The notes below the pieces were generated by a model. It was not told where the DNA came from. It saw only the letters and a list, made by a program, of their open reading frames with translations, and made no database searches. Position numbers and translations under genes: made by a program. A stretch of DNA of 26,920 bases from the NCBI GenBank assembly GCA_946479405.1, contig CAMLGD010000015.1, positions 1 to 26,920 of the forward strand, given 5' to 3'. Positions 18,199 through 26,920 of this stretch are shown here, piece after piece. Positions within the stretch are counted from its first letter, which is position 1; each line of letters starts with the position of its first letter. The DNA is from an uncultured Vogesella sp. (GTDB lineage: Bacteria > Pseudomonadota > Gammaproteobacteria > Burkholderiales > Chromobacteriaceae).

Positions 18199-18709
18199 GA
18201 TCAGCCCCCAGGATCTGCTCAACGGTCAGACCACGCTTGGCAGCGATCTGCGACGGAGTGCAGATCTTGCTCAGGCCATCCAGAGTTGCACGAACCACGT
18301 TGTAAGGGTTGGTGGAACCATGAATTTTGGCAGAAACGTTATGAACACCCAGTGCTTCAAACACGGCGCGCATCGGGCCACCAGCTTTAACGCCAGCACC
18401 TTCCTTCGCAGGCTGCATGAATACGGTAGTAGCACCATGGGTACCAACTACTGCATGATGCAGAGTGCCGTTTTTCAGCGGAACTTTGAACATGTTGCGA
18501 CGGGCCTGCTCCATACCTTTTTGTACGGCAGCCGGCACTTCTTTGGAACGGCCTTTACCCATGCCGATACCACCATCGCCATCACCGACAACAGTCAGAG
18601 CCGAGAAGGCCATGATGCGACCACCCTTCACCACTTTGGTGACACGGTTTACGCCGATCATTTTCTCGATCAGACCATCGCCACGATCTTCGATCTCGTG
18701 CTTAGCCAT
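18191..18709 (-). CDS. rpsE: 30S ribosomal protein S5
   Basis: This is a 172-residue S5, a fidelity-related small-subunit protein. The N-terminal domain shows [29 protein letters not shown], including the KVVKGG loop known for spectinomycin resistance changes; it looks wild type. The C-terminal half has [15 protein letters not shown] and [13 protein letters not shown]. It follows rplR after 12 bases and overlaps rpmD. Confidence 0.97.
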   Translation of the reverse strand: MAKHEIEDRGDGLIEKMIGVNRVTKVVKGGRIMAFSALTVVGDGDGGIGMGKGRSKEVPAAVQKGMEQARRNMFKVPLKNGTLHHAVVGTHGATTVFMQPAKEGAGVKAGGPMRAVFEALGVHNVSAKIHGSTNPYNVVRATLDGLSKICTPSQIAAKRGLTVEQILGADHE

Positions 18710-18721
18710 TCTTAACTCCGA

Positions 18722-19075
18722 TTAGAATACAAGACCGTTTTCACGGGCTGCGTCAGCCAAGGCCTTGATACGACCATGGTATTTGAAGCCGGAACGGTCA
18801 AAGGCAACCTGGCTAACACCGGCAGCCTTGGCTTTTTCGGCGATAGCCTTGCCAACAACAACTGCAGCGGCGGTGTTGCCACCGTTAGTCACTTGGGAGC
18901 GCAGGCCTGCCTCCAGGCTGGAAGCACTTGCCAGAACGCGGCTGCCAGTTTCATCGATGACCTGAGCGTAAATGTGGCCATTAGTGCGGTGAACGCACAG
19001 ACGAGCCATCTTGAGCTCCGCAATACGAGCACGGGTTTTGCGTGCACGACGGAGTCGAGTCTGTTTCTTGTCCAT
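18722..19075 (-). CDS. rplR: 50S ribosomal protein L18
   Basis: This is a 117-residue L18 that binds 5S r[38 protein letters not shown] and the C-terminal [21 protein letters not shown] match the family. It lies 13 bases after rplF. Confidence 0.97.
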   Translation of the reverse strand: MDKKQTRLRRARKTRARIAELKMARLCVHRTNGHIYAQVIDETGSRVLASASSLEAGLRSQVTNGGNTAAAVVVGKAIAEKAKAAGVSQVAFDRSGFKYHGRIKALADAARENGLVF

Positions 19076-19088
19076 TTCAGTGCCTCAA

Positions 19089-19622
19089 TTACTTCTTCTT
19101 GGTCTCTTTCAGAACCACAACCTCATCCGCGTAACGAACGCCCTTACCCTTGTACGGCTCAGGAGAACGGTATGCACGAATTTCAGCTGCGACCTGGCCA
19201 ACTTGCTGCTTGTCAGCGCCTTTGATCAGGATCTCGGTCTGAGTCGGAGTTTCACACTTCACGCCAGCCGGCATTTGATGCACAACCGGATGAGAGAAAC
19301 CAAGCGACAGGTTCAGCGCGTCACCCTGTGCCTGAGCACGGTAACCAACGCCAACCAGTTGCAGTTTCTTTTCGAAGCCCTTGCTAACACCAGTCACCAT
19401 GTTGTTCAGCAACGCACGGAGCGTACCGGACATGGAGCGAGCGAACTTGCTGTCGTTCTTGGCGGCAAATTGCAACTGGTTATCCACCAGTTTGACTTCT
19501 ACTTCGCTGGACAGAGCGGCAGTCAGCGCACCGAGCGCACCTTTAACGGTAACGTCAGCAACACCAAACTTAACCTCTACGCCTGCCGGAATAACCACGG
19601 GGTTTTTAGCTACGCGAGACAT
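19089..19622 (-). CDS. rplF: 50S ribosomal protein L6
   Basis: This is a 177-residue L6 with its two related domains. [17 protein letters not shown] begins the first, and the C-terminal segment shows [32 protein letters not shown]. It lies 13 bases after rpsH. Confidence 0.97.
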   Translation of the reverse strand: MSRVAKNPVVIPAGVEVKFGVADVTVKGALGALTAALSSEVEVKLVDNQLQFAAKNDSKFARSMSGTLRALLNNMVTGVSKGFEKKLQLVGVGYRAQAQGDALNLSLGFSHPVVHQMPAGVKCETPTQTEILIKGADKQQVGQVAAEIRAYRSPEPYKGKGVRYADEVVVLKETKKK

Positions 19623-19635
19623 ATCAACCCTCCGA

Positions 19636-20031
19636 TTAAGCCACTACGCACAGCAGCTCGCCGCCGATGCCGGCTGCACGTGCTTTGCGATCAGTCATAA
19701 CGCCACTGGAAGTCGAAACGATAGCCACACCCAGACCATTCATTACTTTAGGGATCTCGTTAGAACCCTTGTAAACGCGCAGGCCAGGACGGGACACACG
19801 TTCGATACGCTCAATAACCGGGCGGCCAACGTAGTACTTCAGCTCAACTTCAAGAACCGGCTTCTTTTCTTCGCCAGTTACGGCAAAGCTCTCGATGTAG
19901 CCTTCATCCTTCAGGACCTGAGCGATAGCCACTTTCAGCTTCGACGACGGCATAGCGACGGAAACTTTATTGGCGCGCTGGCCGTTGCGGATGCGAGTCA
20001 GCATATCGGAGATAGGATCTTGCATACTCAT
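19636..20031 (-). CDS. rpsH: 30S ribosomal protein S8
   Basis: This is a 131-residue S8, a primary 16S binder and in E. coli the translational repressor of the spc operon. [20 protein letters not shown] and the C-terminal [23 protein letters not shown] are diagnostic. It lies 13 bases after rpsN. Confidence 0.97.
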   Translation of the reverse strand: MSMQDPISDMLTRIRNGQRANKVSVAMPSSKLKVAIAQVLKDEGYIESFAVTGEEKKPVLEVELKYYVGRPVIERIERVSRPGLRVYKGSNEIPKVMNGLGVAIVSTSSGVMTDRKARAAGIGGELLCVVA

Positions 20032-20044
20032 TCTGTATCTCCTA

Positions 20045-20350
20045 TTACCAGCTGGCTTTAACTACGCCCGGGATTTCGCCTTTCATAGCGATCTCACGGA
20101 GCTTGTTACGAGCCAGACCGAATTTGCGGAACACGCCACGCGGACGACCGGTCAGGGCGCAACGACGACGCTGGCGAACCGGGCTAGCATTGCGCGGCAG
20201 CTGCTGCAGCTTGAGGCGTGCAGCAAAGCGTTCTTCGTCGGACAAATTCGAATTGTTGATGATGGCGAGAAGTTCTTCACGCTTGGCAGCGTACTTAGCC
20301 ACGAGCTTCGCGCGCTTCTCTTCGCGATTGATCAGTGCAAGAGTTGCCAT
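20045..20350 (-). CDS. rpsN: 30S ribosomal protein S14 (zinc-free long form)
   Basis: This is a 101-residue S14 of the long, zinc-independent type. It has only one cysteine (in [21 protein letters not shown]) and no zinc ribbon. The C-terminus [12 protein letters not shown] is standard. It lies four bases after rplE. It contrasts with the zinc-containing L36 of the same block. Confidence 0.97.
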   Translation of the reverse strand: MATLALINREEKRAKLVAKYAAKREELLAIINNSNLSDEERFAARLKLQQLPRNASPVRQRRRCALTGRPRGVFRKFGLARNKLREIAMKGEIPGVVKASW

Positions 20351-20354
20351 GTGC

Positions 20355-20894
20355 TTAGCCCTTAAACGGGAATTTGAACGCAGCCAGCAGAGCGCGGGCT
20401 TCTTCGTCAGTCTTCGCAGTCGTGGTAATGGTAATGTTCATACCACGCAGAGCATCGATCTTGTCGTACTCAATTTCCGGGAAGATGATCTGTTCCTTGA
20501 CGCCCATGTTGTAGTTGCCACGGCCGTCAAAAGACTTGCCGGACACACCACGGAAGTCACGCACACGCGGCAGCGCGATGGTAACCAGACGGTCCAGGAA
20601 CTCATACATGCGCTCACGACGCAGGGTAACTTTGCAGCCAACCGGGTAGTGATCACGAATTTTGAAGCCAGCGATAGACTTGCGAGCAGTGGTCACAACC
20701 GGCTTTTGACCTGCGATCTTTTCCAGATCGCCAGCGGCGTGATCCATTACCTTCTTGTCGGCAACAGCTTCACCAACACCCATGTTCAGAGTGATCTTTT
20801 CGATGCGCGGCACTTCCATTACGGACTTATAGCCGAACTGCTTGATCAGCTCAGGAACAACGGTGCTTTTGTAGAAATCATACAAACGTGCCAT
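20355..20894 (-). CDS. rplE: 50S ribosomal protein L5
   Basis: This is a 179-residue L5 that binds 5S rRNA and contacts the P-site t[39 protein letters not shown] and [18 protein letters not shown] are typical. It lies nine bases after rplX. Confidence 0.97.
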   Translation of the reverse strand: MARLYDFYKSTVVPELIKQFGYKSVMEVPRIEKITLNMGVGEAVADKKVMDHAAGDLEKIAGQKPVVTTARKSIAGFKIRDHYPVGCKVTLRRERMYEFLDRLVTIALPRVRDFRGVSGKSFDGRGNYNMGVKEQIIFPEIEYDKIDALRGMNITITTTAKTDEEARALLAAFKFPFKG

Positions 20895-20903
20895 TTTTGC
20901 TCC

Positions 20904-21218
20904 TTACGCGCCGACGATTTCGCCGGTGGACTTGAAGATGCGCACTTTTTTGCCATCTTCGAGCACCTTGAAGCCAACACGGTCAGCTTTCTGGGTAGCG
21001 GCATTGAAGATTGCAACATTGGACACGTCCAACGGCATGGCCTTCTCAACGATGCCACCAGCGATACCACGCACCGGGTTCGGCTTCTGATGTTTCTTGG
21101 CGATATTTACGCCTTCAACTACCAGCTTACCTTCAAGAACACGCAGGACAGCGCCACGCTTGCCTTTATCTTTGCCGGTGATTACGACTACTTCGTCGCC
21201 TTTACGAATCTTACGCAC
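20904..21218 (-). CDS. rplX: 50S ribosomal protein L24
   Basis: This is a 104-residue L24, an assembly initiator with a KOW motif. [22 protein letters not shown] and the [11 protein letters not shown] segment are diagnostic. It lies 11 bases after rplN. Confidence 0.97.
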   Translation of the reverse strand: MRKIRKGDEVVVITGKDKGKRGAVLRVLEGKLVVEGVNIAKKHQKPNPVRGIAGGIVEKAMPLDVSNVAIFNAATQKADRVGFKVLEDGKKVRIFKSTGEIVGA

Positions 21219-21229
21219 TGATTCTCTCC

Positions 21230-21598
21230 TTACAGCACTTCAGGAGCGAGCGATACGATCTTCATGAAGCGCTCGGTACGCAGTTCACGCGTAACGGGCC
21301 CGAAGATACGTGTACCGATCGGCTCAAGCTTGTTGTTGAGCAGAACTGCGGCGTTGTTGTCAAATTTGATCAGGGAGCCGTCCGGACGACGAACACCCTT
21401 AGCAGTGCGCACAACAACAGCGTTGTACACATCGCCTTTTTTGACACGACCACGCGGTGCTGCATCCTTGATGCTCACCTTGATGATGTCACCCACGCCG
21501 GCATAGCGACGCTTGGAGCCGCCCAACACTTTGATGCACATAACAGAGCGCGCACCAGTGTTGTCTGCAACATCCAAAATGGACTGCATTTGAATCAT
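21230..21598 (-). CDS. rplN: 50S ribosomal protein L14
   Basis: This is a 122-residue L14 at the subunit interface. [39 protein letters not shown] and GPVTRELR are characteristic. GAAAGG precedes the ATG. It is the first gene after a 172-base structured gap, so it probably heads the spc transcription unit as in E. coli. Confidence 0.97.
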   Translation of the reverse strand: MIQMQSILDVADNTGARSVMCIKVLGGSKRRYAGVGDIIKVSIKDAAPRGRVKKGDVYNAVVVRTAKGVRRPDGSLIKFDNNAAVLLNNKLEPIGTRIFGPVTRELRTERFMKIVSLAPEVL

Positions 21599-21655
21599 GT
21601 GATTACCTTTCTATCCAACTTAATTCCGCCTCTTTCCCTCCCAAAGATGAAGGAA

Positions 21656-21677
21656 ACGCCGCAAAAATTTGCGGCGT
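21656..21677 (-). promoter_or_regulatory. Hairpin in the rplN leader (10-bp stem)
   Basis: ACGCCGCAAA (21656-21665) and TTTGCGGCGT (21668-21677) form a perfect stem about 60 bases upstream of the rplN start. On the minus strand it is followed by TTTCCTT, so it could be a weak terminator for the S10 unit or a leader element of the spc unit. Confidence 0.6.
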
Positions 21678-21712
21678 GTCTAGCGGCCAGTCTTGGACCC
21701 CGTCAGGGATGA

Positions 21713-21732
21713 TTTCGAGGGAACCCTCGAAA
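21713..21732 (-). promoter_or_regulatory. Second hairpin in the rplN leader (9-bp stem)
   Basis: TTTCGAGGG (21713-21721) and CCCTCGAAA (21724-21732) pair perfectly around two bases. It lies right at the start point predicted from the TATAAT promoter candidate. It might protect the 5' end of the transcript or serve as a regulatory structure. There is no T run after it. Confidence 0.55.
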
Positions 21733-21738
21733 ACAACC

Positions 21739-21767
21739 ATTATACAGAGGGGAGAACCCCTCTGCAA
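21739..21767 (-). promoter_or_regulatory. Candidate promoter of the spc unit (rplN onward)
   Basis: On the minus strand TTGCAG (21762-21767) is followed by a 17-base spacer and a perfect TATAAT (21739-21744). The -35 matches only in its first three bases. The spacer is nearly all one inverted repeat (CAGAGGGG at 21745-21752, CCCCTCTG at 21757-21764). The predicted start is near 21732, giving a leader of about 134 nt. The position corresponds to the E. coli spc promoter. Confidence 0.6.
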
Positions 21768-21770
21768 GCC

Positions 21771-22034
21771 TTACACTTGACGAGCTTTCTCGACAAGCGC
21801 AGTTACTGCCCAAGCCTTGGTTTTAGAAACCGGACGAGTCTCGCTGATAACTACTACATCACCAACGCTGTACTCGTTGTTTTCGTCATGGGCATGGAAC
21901 TTCTTGGAGCGACGAATAACCTTGCCGTAGATCGGGTGCTTAACCTTGCGCTCGACCAGGACGGTTACAGTCTTGTCCATCTTGTCGCTGACAACCTTAC
22001 CAGTCAGCGTACGAACAACTTTAGTTTCGCTCAT
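21771..22034 (-). CDS. rpsQ: 30S ribosomal protein S17
   Basis: This is an 87-residue OB-fold S17 with [18 protein letters not shown] and [17 protein letters not shown]. It starts one base after the rpmC stop. It is the last gene of the S10-type unit, before the structured gap leading to rplN. Confidence 0.97.
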   Translation of the reverse strand: MSETKVVRTLTGKVVSDKMDKTVTVLVERKVKHPIYGKVIRRSKKFHAHDENNEYSVGDVVVISETRPVSKTKAWAVTALVEKARQV

Positions 22035-22035
22035 C

Positions 22036-22224
22036 TTATGCAGCCTTCTCTTTCAGAACGGTGCGAACACGCGCGATGTCACGACGTACACGCTTGAGCT
22101 CACTGGTCTTGGCCAGCTGCTGGGTTGCGTGCTGCATGCGCAGCGCGAATTGAGCCTTCAGCAGACCGAGCAGCTCGGCCTTCAGCTCATCAACGCTCTT
22201 GGCTTTCAGTTCAGTCGCTTTCAT
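22036..22224 (-). CDS. rpmC: 50S ribosomal protein L29
   Basis: This is a 62-residue L29 near the tunnel exit with [18 protein letters not shown] and [16 protein letters not shown]. Its ATG overlaps the rplP stop by one base (TAATG), which implies translational coupling. Confidence 0.96.
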   Translation of the reverse strand: MKATELKAKSVDELKAELLGLLKAQFALRMQHATQQLAKTSELKRVRRDIARVRTVLKEKAA

Positions 22225-22640
22225 TACTGACCCACCTGTTTAGTCACAAACACCGTCGGAATCGGCAGCTTGGCAGCAGCCAGACGGAAGGCTTCACGAG
22301 CAAGCTCTTCAGCCACGCCATCCATTTCGTACAACATCTTGCCCGGCTGGATCTCGGCTACGTAGAACTCCGGAGAACCTTTACCCCCGCCCATACGCAC
22401 TTCGGCAGGCTTGGAAGTAATCGGCTTATCCGGGAATACACGAATCCAGATGCGACCACCACGCTTGATGTGACGAGTCATAGCACGACGAGCAGCTTCG
22501 ATTTGGCGAGCAGTCAAACGACCACGACCAATGGCTTTCAGGCCAAAGTCACCAAAGCTCACTTTGTTGCCACGAGTGGCCAGGCCAGTGTTACGACCTT
22601 TGTGCTGTTTGCGGTATTTGAGTCTAGTTGGCTGCAGCAT
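22224..22640 (-). CDS. rplP: 50S ribosomal protein L16
   Basis: This is a 138-residue L16 near the A site. [40 protein letters not shown] and [20 protein letters not shown] are typical. This includes the RMGGGKG loop whose arginine is hydroxylated by YcfD-type enzymes in some bacteria. The start lies 17 bases inside the end of rpsC. Confidence 0.97.
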   Translation of the reverse strand: MLQPTRLKYRKQHKGRNTGLATRGNKVSFGDFGLKAIGRGRLTARQIEAARRAMTRHIKRGGRIWIRVFPDKPITSKPAEVRMGGGKGSPEFYVAEIQPGKMLYEMDGVAEELAREAFRLAAAKLPIPTVFVTKQVGQ

Positions 22641-23328
22641 TTCGAGCTCCTGCCTTACGCGGTTTCTTCTCAGGTGCTACCGGCGCAGCCTGAATCTGAC
22701 CAGGCTTAACGTCACCCTTGTACACCCATACCTTGATACCGATCACACCGTAAGTGGTGTGAGCTTCGGAGGTAGCGTAGTCCACATCTGCACGCAGAGT
22801 GTGCAGCGGAACACGGCCTTCACGGTACCATTCGCTACGCGCGATATCGATACCATTCAGACGACCGGAGCTCATGATCTTGATACCCTGGGCACCCATA
22901 CGCATGGCGTTCTGCATGGAACGCTTCATGGCGCGACGGAACATCACACGCTTCTCCAGCTGGGAAGCGATGCCATCGGCGATGATTTGCGCATCGATTT
23001 CCGGCTTACGGATTTCTTCGATGTTCACGTGAACCGGTACACCCATGCGGGCCTGCAGCTCTTTCTTCAGAACTTCGATATCCTCGCCTTTTTTACCAAT
23101 CACTACACCCGGACGGGCACTGTGAATGGTGATACGGGCGGACTTAGCCGGACGCTCAATCACTACGCGGCCAACGGCTGCGTGCGACAGCTTCTTCTTC
23201 AGAAACTCGCGTACATCAATGTCTTGCTTCAGTTGGCCGGCAAAATCCTGCGAGTTTGCGAACCACTTGGAAGCCCAGTTTTTGGTTACTGCAAGACGGA
23301 AACCCGTCGGATGAATCTTCTGACCCAT
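22624..23328 (-). CDS. rpsC: 30S ribosomal protein S3
   Basis: This is a 234-residue S3 at the mRNA entry. [20 protein letters not shown], the KH domain stretch [20 protein letters not shown], and the C-terminal domain with [21 protein letters not shown] and [18 protein letters not shown] are intact. The tail ([15 protein letters not shown]) is variable in the family. It follows rplV after ten bases and overlaps rplP. Confidence 0.97.
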   Translation of the reverse strand: MGQKIHPTGFRLAVTKNWASKWFANSQDFAGQLKQDIDVREFLKKKLSHAAVGRVVIERPAKSARITIHSARPGVVIGKKGEDIEVLKKELQARMGVPVHVNIEEIRKPEIDAQIIADGIASQLEKRVMFRRAMKRSMQNAMRMGAQGIKIMSSGRLNGIDIARSEWYREGRVPLHTLRADVDYATSEAHTTYGVIGIKVWVYKGDVKPGQIQAAPVAPEKKPRKAGARNAAAN

Positions 23329-23338
23329 AGCTTGCCCC

Positions 23339-23668
23339 TTAGTTGCCCACGCTCAGCGTGATGTGGCAGGTCTGCTTTTCGATGCGGTTACCGCGACCTT
23401 TAGCACGAGCGGTAAAACGCTTCAGGCTCGGGCCCTTGTCCACGTAGATGCTGGTCACTTTCAGCGTATCGATATCCGCGCCTTCGTTGTGTTCAGCGTT
23501 GGCAATCGCGGATTCAAGTACCTTCTTGATGAGTGCAGCACCCTTTTTCGGGCTGAAGGTCAGAATGTTCAGTGCCTGACCAACGGACTGACCGCGGATC
23601 AGATCTGCAACCAAGCGGCATTTTTGTGCCGAAAGGCGTGCATTGTTCAGTTGTGCAGAAACTTTCAT
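23339..23668 (-). CDS. rplV: 50S ribosomal protein L22
   Basis: This is a 109-residue L22 whose loop lines the exit tunnel. [23 protein letters not shown] and the loop [18 protein letters not shown] are visible, and the macrolide-related loop has no deletion or duplication. It lies nine bases after rpsS. Confidence 0.97.
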   Translation of the reverse strand: MKVSAQLNNARLSAQKCRLVADLIRGQSVGQALNILTFSPKKGAALIKKVLESAIANAEHNEGADIDTLKVTSIYVDKGPSLKRFTARAKGRGNRIEKQTCHITLSVGN

Positions 23669-23677
23669 CGCATCACC

Positions 23678-23956
23678 TTATTTCTTCTTGGCCTTCTTGT
23701 CAGCCGCATGGCCTTTGAAGGTACGAGTCAGCGAAAACTCACCGAGCTTGTGACCAACCATGTTCTCGGAAACGTACACCGGAACGTGGGTACGGCCGTT
23801 ATGAACAGCGATAGTCAGACCAATGAAGTCCGGCAGGATGGTGGAGCGGCGAGACCAGGTCTTGATCGGGCGCTTGTCGTTTGTTGCACGCACCGCATCC
23901 ACTTTCTTCAGCAGGTGGAGATCAACAAACGGGCCTTTTTTAAGCGAACGTGCCAT
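23678..23956 (-). CDS. rpsS: 30S ribosomal protein S19
   Basis: This is a 92-residue S19 of the small-subunit head with [41 protein letters not shown] and [17 protein letters not shown]. It lies 13 bases after rplB. Confidence 0.97.
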   Translation of the reverse strand: MARSLKKGPFVDLHLLKKVDAVRATNDKRPIKTWSRRSTILPDFIGLTIAVHNGRTHVPVYVSENMVGHKLGEFSLTRTFKGHAADKKAKKK

Positions 23957-23969
23957 AACTCTTTACCCT

Positions 23970-24797
23970 TTATTTGTGAAAGCGACGGCGTACGATCATA
24001 TTGTCGGTACGCTTGTTGCGACGGGTACGGAAGCCCTTAGTCGGGGTACCCCACGGGCTAACAGGCACGCGACCTTCGCCAGTGCGACCTTCACCACCAC
24101 CGTGCGGGTGATCCACCGGGTTCATCGCCGTACCGCGAACGGTCGGACGAATACCACGCCAGCGGTTAGCACCAGCTTTACCGATCTTGCGCAGGCTATG
24201 TTCTTCGTTGCCAACTTCGCCAACAGTAGCGCGGCAGTCAACGTGCACCTTGCGGATTTCACCCGAGCGCAGACGCAGCTGAGCGTAAACGCCTTCGCGG
24301 GCCAGCAGCATAGCGGAAGAGCCAGCAGAGCGTGCCAGCTGAGCACCCTTACCCGGCTGCAGTTCGATGCAGTGGATAGTGGTACCAACCGGAATATTGC
24401 GGATCGGCAGGGCGTTACCGGCCTTGATCGGGGCTTCAGCACCAGACATCAACTCAGCGCCAGCCTTAACACCGCGCGGAGCGATGATGTAGCGACGCTC
24501 GCCGTCGGCATAGCACAGCAGAGCAATGTGAGCGGTACGGTTCGGATCGTATTCGATGCGTTCAACAGTCGCCGGGATAGCATCCTTGTTGCGACGGAAG
24601 TCAACGATACGATAGTGTTTCTTGTGACCACCACCTTTATGACGGGTAGTGATGTGACCGTTGTTGTTACGGCCAGCGGTAGAATTTTTCTTCTCTACCA
24701 GCGCTGCGTACGGCGCACCTTTGTGCAGATCCGGGCTTACAACCTTCACTACAGCGCGGCGGCCAGCAGATGTGGGCTTAACTTTTACGAGAGCCAT
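23970..24797 (-). CDS. rplB: 50S ribosomal protein L2
   Basis: This is a 275-residue L2, needed for subunit association and peptidyl transferase centre assembly. [19 protein letters not shown], the RNA-binding core and the C-terminal [18 protein letters not shown] are present. In that last motif the conserved histidine (H229 in E. coli) is H230 here. It starts 11 bases after the rplW stop. Confidence 0.97.
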   Translation of the reverse strand: MALVKVKPTSAGRRAVVKVVSPDLHKGAPYAALVEKKNSTAGRNNNGHITTRHKGGGHKKHYRIVDFRRNKDAIPATVERIEYDPNRTAHIALLCYADGERRYIIAPRGVKAGAELMSGAEAPIKAGNALPIRNIPVGTTIHCIELQPGKGAQLARSAGSSAMLLAREGVYAQLRLRSGEIRKVHVDCRATVGEVGNEEHSLRKIGKAGANRWRGIRPTVRGTAMNPVDHPHGGGEGRTGEGRVPVSPWGTPTKGFRTRRNKRTDNMIVRRRFHK

Positions 24798-24808
24798 GCT
24801 CTATCTCC

Positions 24809-25117
24809 TTACTCCGCAGCGGCCGGGGTGGCAGTCAGGTCAATCTCTTGACCCGGAACCAGACTTACATAAGCCTTTTTCCAGTCCTTACGGCGGCCAA
24901 CGAAACGGCCAAAGCGCTTGGTTTTGCCTTTAACGTTGAGGGTGGAAACACCTTCAACCTTAACGTTGAACAGCAGTTCAACAGCAGCCTTGATTTCCGG
25001 CTTGGTCGCATCGGTAGCAACACGGAAAGCAACTTGCTGGTTTTTCTCAGCCAGCAGAGTGCTTTTCTCGGATACGATCGGCGCCAGAATTACTTGCAGC
25101 AAACGTTCCTGGTTCAT
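24809..25117 (-). CDS. rplW: 50S ribosomal protein L23
   Basis: This is a 102-residue L23 at the tunnel exit, docking site for trigger factor and [26 protein letters not shown] and the later [24 protein letters not shown] are typical. I choose the ATG at 25115-25117. Its GGAG is eight bases upstream and it overlaps the rplD stop as ATGA. The earlier in-frame ATG at 25121-25123 is only two bases from the GGAG and adds just MG. Confidence 0.95.
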   Translation of the reverse strand: MNQERLLQVILAPIVSEKSTLLAEKNQQVAFRVATDATKPEIKAAVELLFNVKVEGVSTLNVKGKTKRFGRFVGRRKDWKKAYVSLVPGQEIDLTATPAAAE

Positions 25118-25734
25118 ACCCATTGCTCCTCGAGTTGCTTCACGGCATCACGGGTGATAACCACTTTATTGAAGCGAACCAGGCTGAACGGATCAGCTTG
25201 TTGGGCTTCAATGACCAGCACGTTCGGCAGGTTACGGGAAGAGAGATAGAGATTTTCGTCGAGCTCTTTGGTAATGATCAGAGCACGATCCAGACCCAGC
25301 GACTTAACCTTGGCCGCAAACTCTTTGGTTTTCGGCGAGGCAACAGTCAGTTCATCAACCACGATCAGACGATCATCGCGCACCAGCTGCGACAGGATCG
25401 AAGCCATACCTGCACGGTATTGCTTGCGGTTAACTTTCTGGGTGAAGTTTTCATCCGGCTTGTTCGGGAAGGTGCGACCACCACCACGCCACAGCGGGGA
25501 AGAAGTCATACCAGCACGAGCACGGCCAGTACCTTTCTGACGGAAAGGCTTCTTGGTGGAATGCTTAACTTCAGCACGAGTCAGCTGTGCACGGTTAGCG
25601 CTACGAGCATTGGCCAGGAATGCGGTAACAACCTGATGAACCAGTGCTTCGTTGTAGTCACGTGCAAACAGTGCTTCGGAAGCCTGCAGGGCTTCAACCT
25701 GCTGCCCTTGAGCATTGATTACTTTCAATTCCAT
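25114..25734 (-). CDS. rplD: 50S ribosomal protein L4
   Basis: This is a 206-residue L4 whose loop lines the exit tunnel. In E. coli it represses its own S10 operon by attenuation and at translation. [26 protein letters not shown] is the tunnel-loop region, without changes I recognise as resistance mutations. The start overlaps the rplC stop by one base (TAATG). Whether L4 controls this operon is open: a leader like that of E. coli cannot precede rpsJ here because tuf is only 15 bases away. Confidence 0.97.
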   Translation of the reverse strand: MELKVINAQGQQVEALQASEALFARDYNEALVHQVVTAFLANARSANRAQLTRAEVKHSTKKPFRQKGTGRARAGMTSSPLWRGGGRTFPNKPDENFTQKVNRKQYRAGMASILSQLVRDDRLIVVDELTVASPKTKEFAAKVKSLGLDRALIITKELDENLYLSSRNLPNVLVIEAQQADPFSLVRFNKVVITRDAVKQLEEQWV

Positions 25735-26378
25735 TATGCACCTGCCTTCACGCTAGGACGCACTACCACGTCACCGTTCTTGGCACCAGGCACTGCGCCT
25801 TTTACCAGAATCAGCTGACGCTCCGCATCGATACGAACCACTTCCAAGCACTGAACAGTGCTCTTCACGTTGCCGTATTGACCAGCCATGCGCTTACCCG
25901 GGAAAACGCGACCCGGATCTTGCGCCATACCGATCGAACCCGGCGAATTGTGGGAAACGGAGTTACCGTGCGATGCGCGGTTAGACGAGAAGTTGTGGCG
26001 CTTGATGGCACCAGAGAAACCTTTACCCTTGGAGGTACCGGTTACATCTACCAACTGGCCAACCTGGAAAACTTCAACCGACAGCTTGTCACCCACAGTC
26101 AGGGTAGCCAGTTGCTCGGCAGTCAGCGCGAATTCGCGCATGGTGCGAGCAGCTTCGATACCTGCTTTGGCAAAATGACCAGCTTCAGCCTTGTTTACAC
26201 GGTTGGCTTTGCGGGAACCAGCTGCAACCTGAACGGCTACGTAGCCATCAGTGTCAGCAGTTTTAATTTGCGATACGCGGTTAGCGGACATATCCAGCAC
26301 AGTTACCGGAACGGTAGCACCGTCTTCGGTAAAAATGCGGGTCATGCCGACTTTGCGACCGACCAGACCTAAAGTCAT
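25734..26378 (-). CDS. rplC: 50S ribosomal protein L3
   Basis: This is a 214-residue L3, an early assembly protein reaching toward the peptidyl transferase centre. [38 protein letters not shown] and [25 protein letters not shown] are visible. Q153 aligns with the E. coli glutamine 150 methylated by PrmB. AAGGA lies seven bases before the ATG. It follows a 144-base gap after rpsJ. Confidence 0.97.
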   Translation of the reverse strand: MTLGLVGRKVGMTRIFTEDGATVPVTVLDMSANRVSQIKTADTDGYVAVQVAAGSRKANRVNKAEAGHFAKAGIEAARTMREFALTAEQLATLTVGDKLSVEVFQVGQLVDVTGTSKGKGFSGAIKRHNFSSNRASHGNSVSHNSPGSIGMAQDPGRVFPGKRMAGQYGNVKSTVQCLEVVRIDAERQLILVKGAVPGAKNGDVVVRPSVKAGA

Positions 26379-26423
26379 GTTTATTTCCTTTACAGGCGCC
26401 GATTACGATTGACCGGCTTGCTC

Positions 26424-26459
26424 AAAAGAAAAGCGGACTCATCAAAATGATGAGTCCGC
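26424..26459 (-). terminator. Terminator or attenuator hairpin between rpsJ and rplC
   Basis: A perfect 12-bp stem (26433-26444 with 26448-26459, GCGGACTCATCA and its complement) is followed on the minus strand by TTTTCTTTT (26424-26432). This is the shape of an intrinsic terminator placed inside the S10 gene cluster. Confidence 0.75.
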
Positions 26460-26462
26460 GAC

Positions 26463-26490
26463 TGTATCACAGAAAAATCAATGCTTGCAA
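26463..26490 (-). promoter_or_regulatory. Possible promoter upstream of rplC
   Basis: On the minus strand TTGCAA (26485-26490), a 16-base spacer and GATACA (26463-26468) preceded by TGT form a weak, extended-minus-ten-like candidate. The -35 lies within the perfect palindrome TGCTTGCAAGCA (26482-26493). A start here would fall inside the hairpin at 26433-26459. Confidence 0.35.
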
Positions 26491-26522
26491 GCACTTAGCC
26501 AACAAACATCGATCTACTGCAA

Positions 26523-26834
26523 TTATTGCAGCTTGATTTCCACATCCACGCCAGCCGGCAGATCCAGCTTCATCAGCGCATCAACGGTCTTGTCGGTCGG
26601 GTCGACAATGTCCATCAGGCGCAGGTGAGTGCGGATTTCCAGCTGGTCACGGGAAGTTTTGTTCACGTGCGGGGAACGCAGTACGTTGAAACGCTCAATC
26701 TTGGTCGGCAGCGGAACCGGACCCTTAACTACAGCGCCGGTACGCTTGGCGGTTTCAACGATTTCCTGGGCAGAACGATCGATCAGGTTGTAATCGAACG
26801 CTTTCAGGCGGATGCGGATTTTCTGGCTAGACAT
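26523..26834 (-). CDS. rpsJ: 30S ribosomal protein S10 (NusE)
   Basis: This is a 103-residue S10, which also acts as NusE in transcription antitermination with NusB and Nus[35 protein letters not shown] and the later [18 protein letters not shown] are diagnostic. GGAG lies six bases before the ATG. It starts only 15 bases after the tuf stop, so it is probably cotranscribed with tuf. Confidence 0.97.
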   Translation of the reverse strand: MSSQKIRIRLKAFDYNLIDRSAQEIVETAKRTGAVVKGPVPLPTKIERFNVLRSPHVNKTSRDQLEIRTHLRLMDIVDPTDKTVDALMKLDLPAGVDVEIKLQ

Positions 26835-26849
26835 TAAATTCTCCGATCC

Positions 26850-26920
26850 TTAAGCGATGATCTTGGCAACCACGCCGGCGCCAACAGTGCGGCCACCTTC
26901 GCGGATCGCGAAACGCAGAC
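26850..26920 (-). CDS. tuf: Elongation factor Tu, C-terminal end (5' part outside window)
   Basis: The last 22 codons and stop are visible and read LRFAIREGGRTVGAGVVAKIIA, the conserved EF-Tu C-terminus. The rest lies beyond the right edge. Its position just before rpsJ matches the str-S10 junction (fusA-tuf-rpsJ) of many proteobacteria. Confidence 0.93.
   Translation of the reverse strand, partial: LRFAIREGGRTVGAGVVAKIIA

Overview
This window is chromosomal housekeeping DNA from a betaproteobacterium. The order secY-infA-rpmJ-rpsM-rpsK-rpsD-rpoA-rplQ, the RpoA N-terminus (MQNS..EFLKPR) and the miaB-phoH-ybeY-corC-lnt order point to Neisseriales, probably Chromobacteriaceae or a relative such as Vogesella or Chromobacterium. 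The genus is an inference from remembered families and has not been checked by a search.

Left part (1-3200). On the minus strand lie the 5' part of ttcA (tRNA 2-thiocytidine synthesis, cut by the window edge) and, upstream of it, a pteridine-reductase-like SDR. A MidA/NDUFAF7-type methyltransferase is divergent from the SDR. Next come a consensus-like sigma70 promoter, two nearly identical CAT-anticodon tRNA genes and a bidirectional terminator.

Middle part (3200-12950). A small cysteine-rich unknown protein is divergent from a CPA2 cation/proton antiporter that lacks the usual RCK/TrkA-N domain. A tightly packed plus-strand cluster follows: miaB, a small lipoprotein, phoH (ybeZ), ybeY, corC (ybeX) and lnt. 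It joins tRNA modification, RNA processing/ribosome quality functions and lipoprotein N-acylation. A bidirectional terminator separates it from a convergent chemoreceptor gene. About 660 bases without a convincing gene come next and hold several inverted repeats.

Right part (12912-26920, minus strand). This is the continuous tuf / S10 / spc / alpha ribosomal protein block. In transcription order it runs tuf (3' end), rpsJ, rplC, rplD, rplW, rplB, rpsS, rplV, rpsC, rplP, rpmC, rpsQ, then rplN, rplX, rplE, rpsN, rpsH, rplF, rplR, rpsE, rpmD, rplO, secY, infA, rpmJ, rpsM, rpsK, rpsD, rpoA, rplQ, and it ends at a strong hairpin terminator. Only two gaps exceed about 100 bases. The rpsJ-rplC gap (144 nt) carries a terminator-like 12-bp hairpin and a possible promoter. 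The rpsQ-rplN gap (172 nt) carries a TATAAT promoter candidate with a dyad in its spacer and two further hairpins. These gaps are the likely sites where the block is divided and regulated.

I found no mobile element, CRISPR array, defence island or clearly new system. The items most worth a second look are the two structured gaps in the ribosomal block, the palindrome-rich gene-free stretch at 12250-12910, and two small unknown proteins (3245-3565 and 6360-6725).
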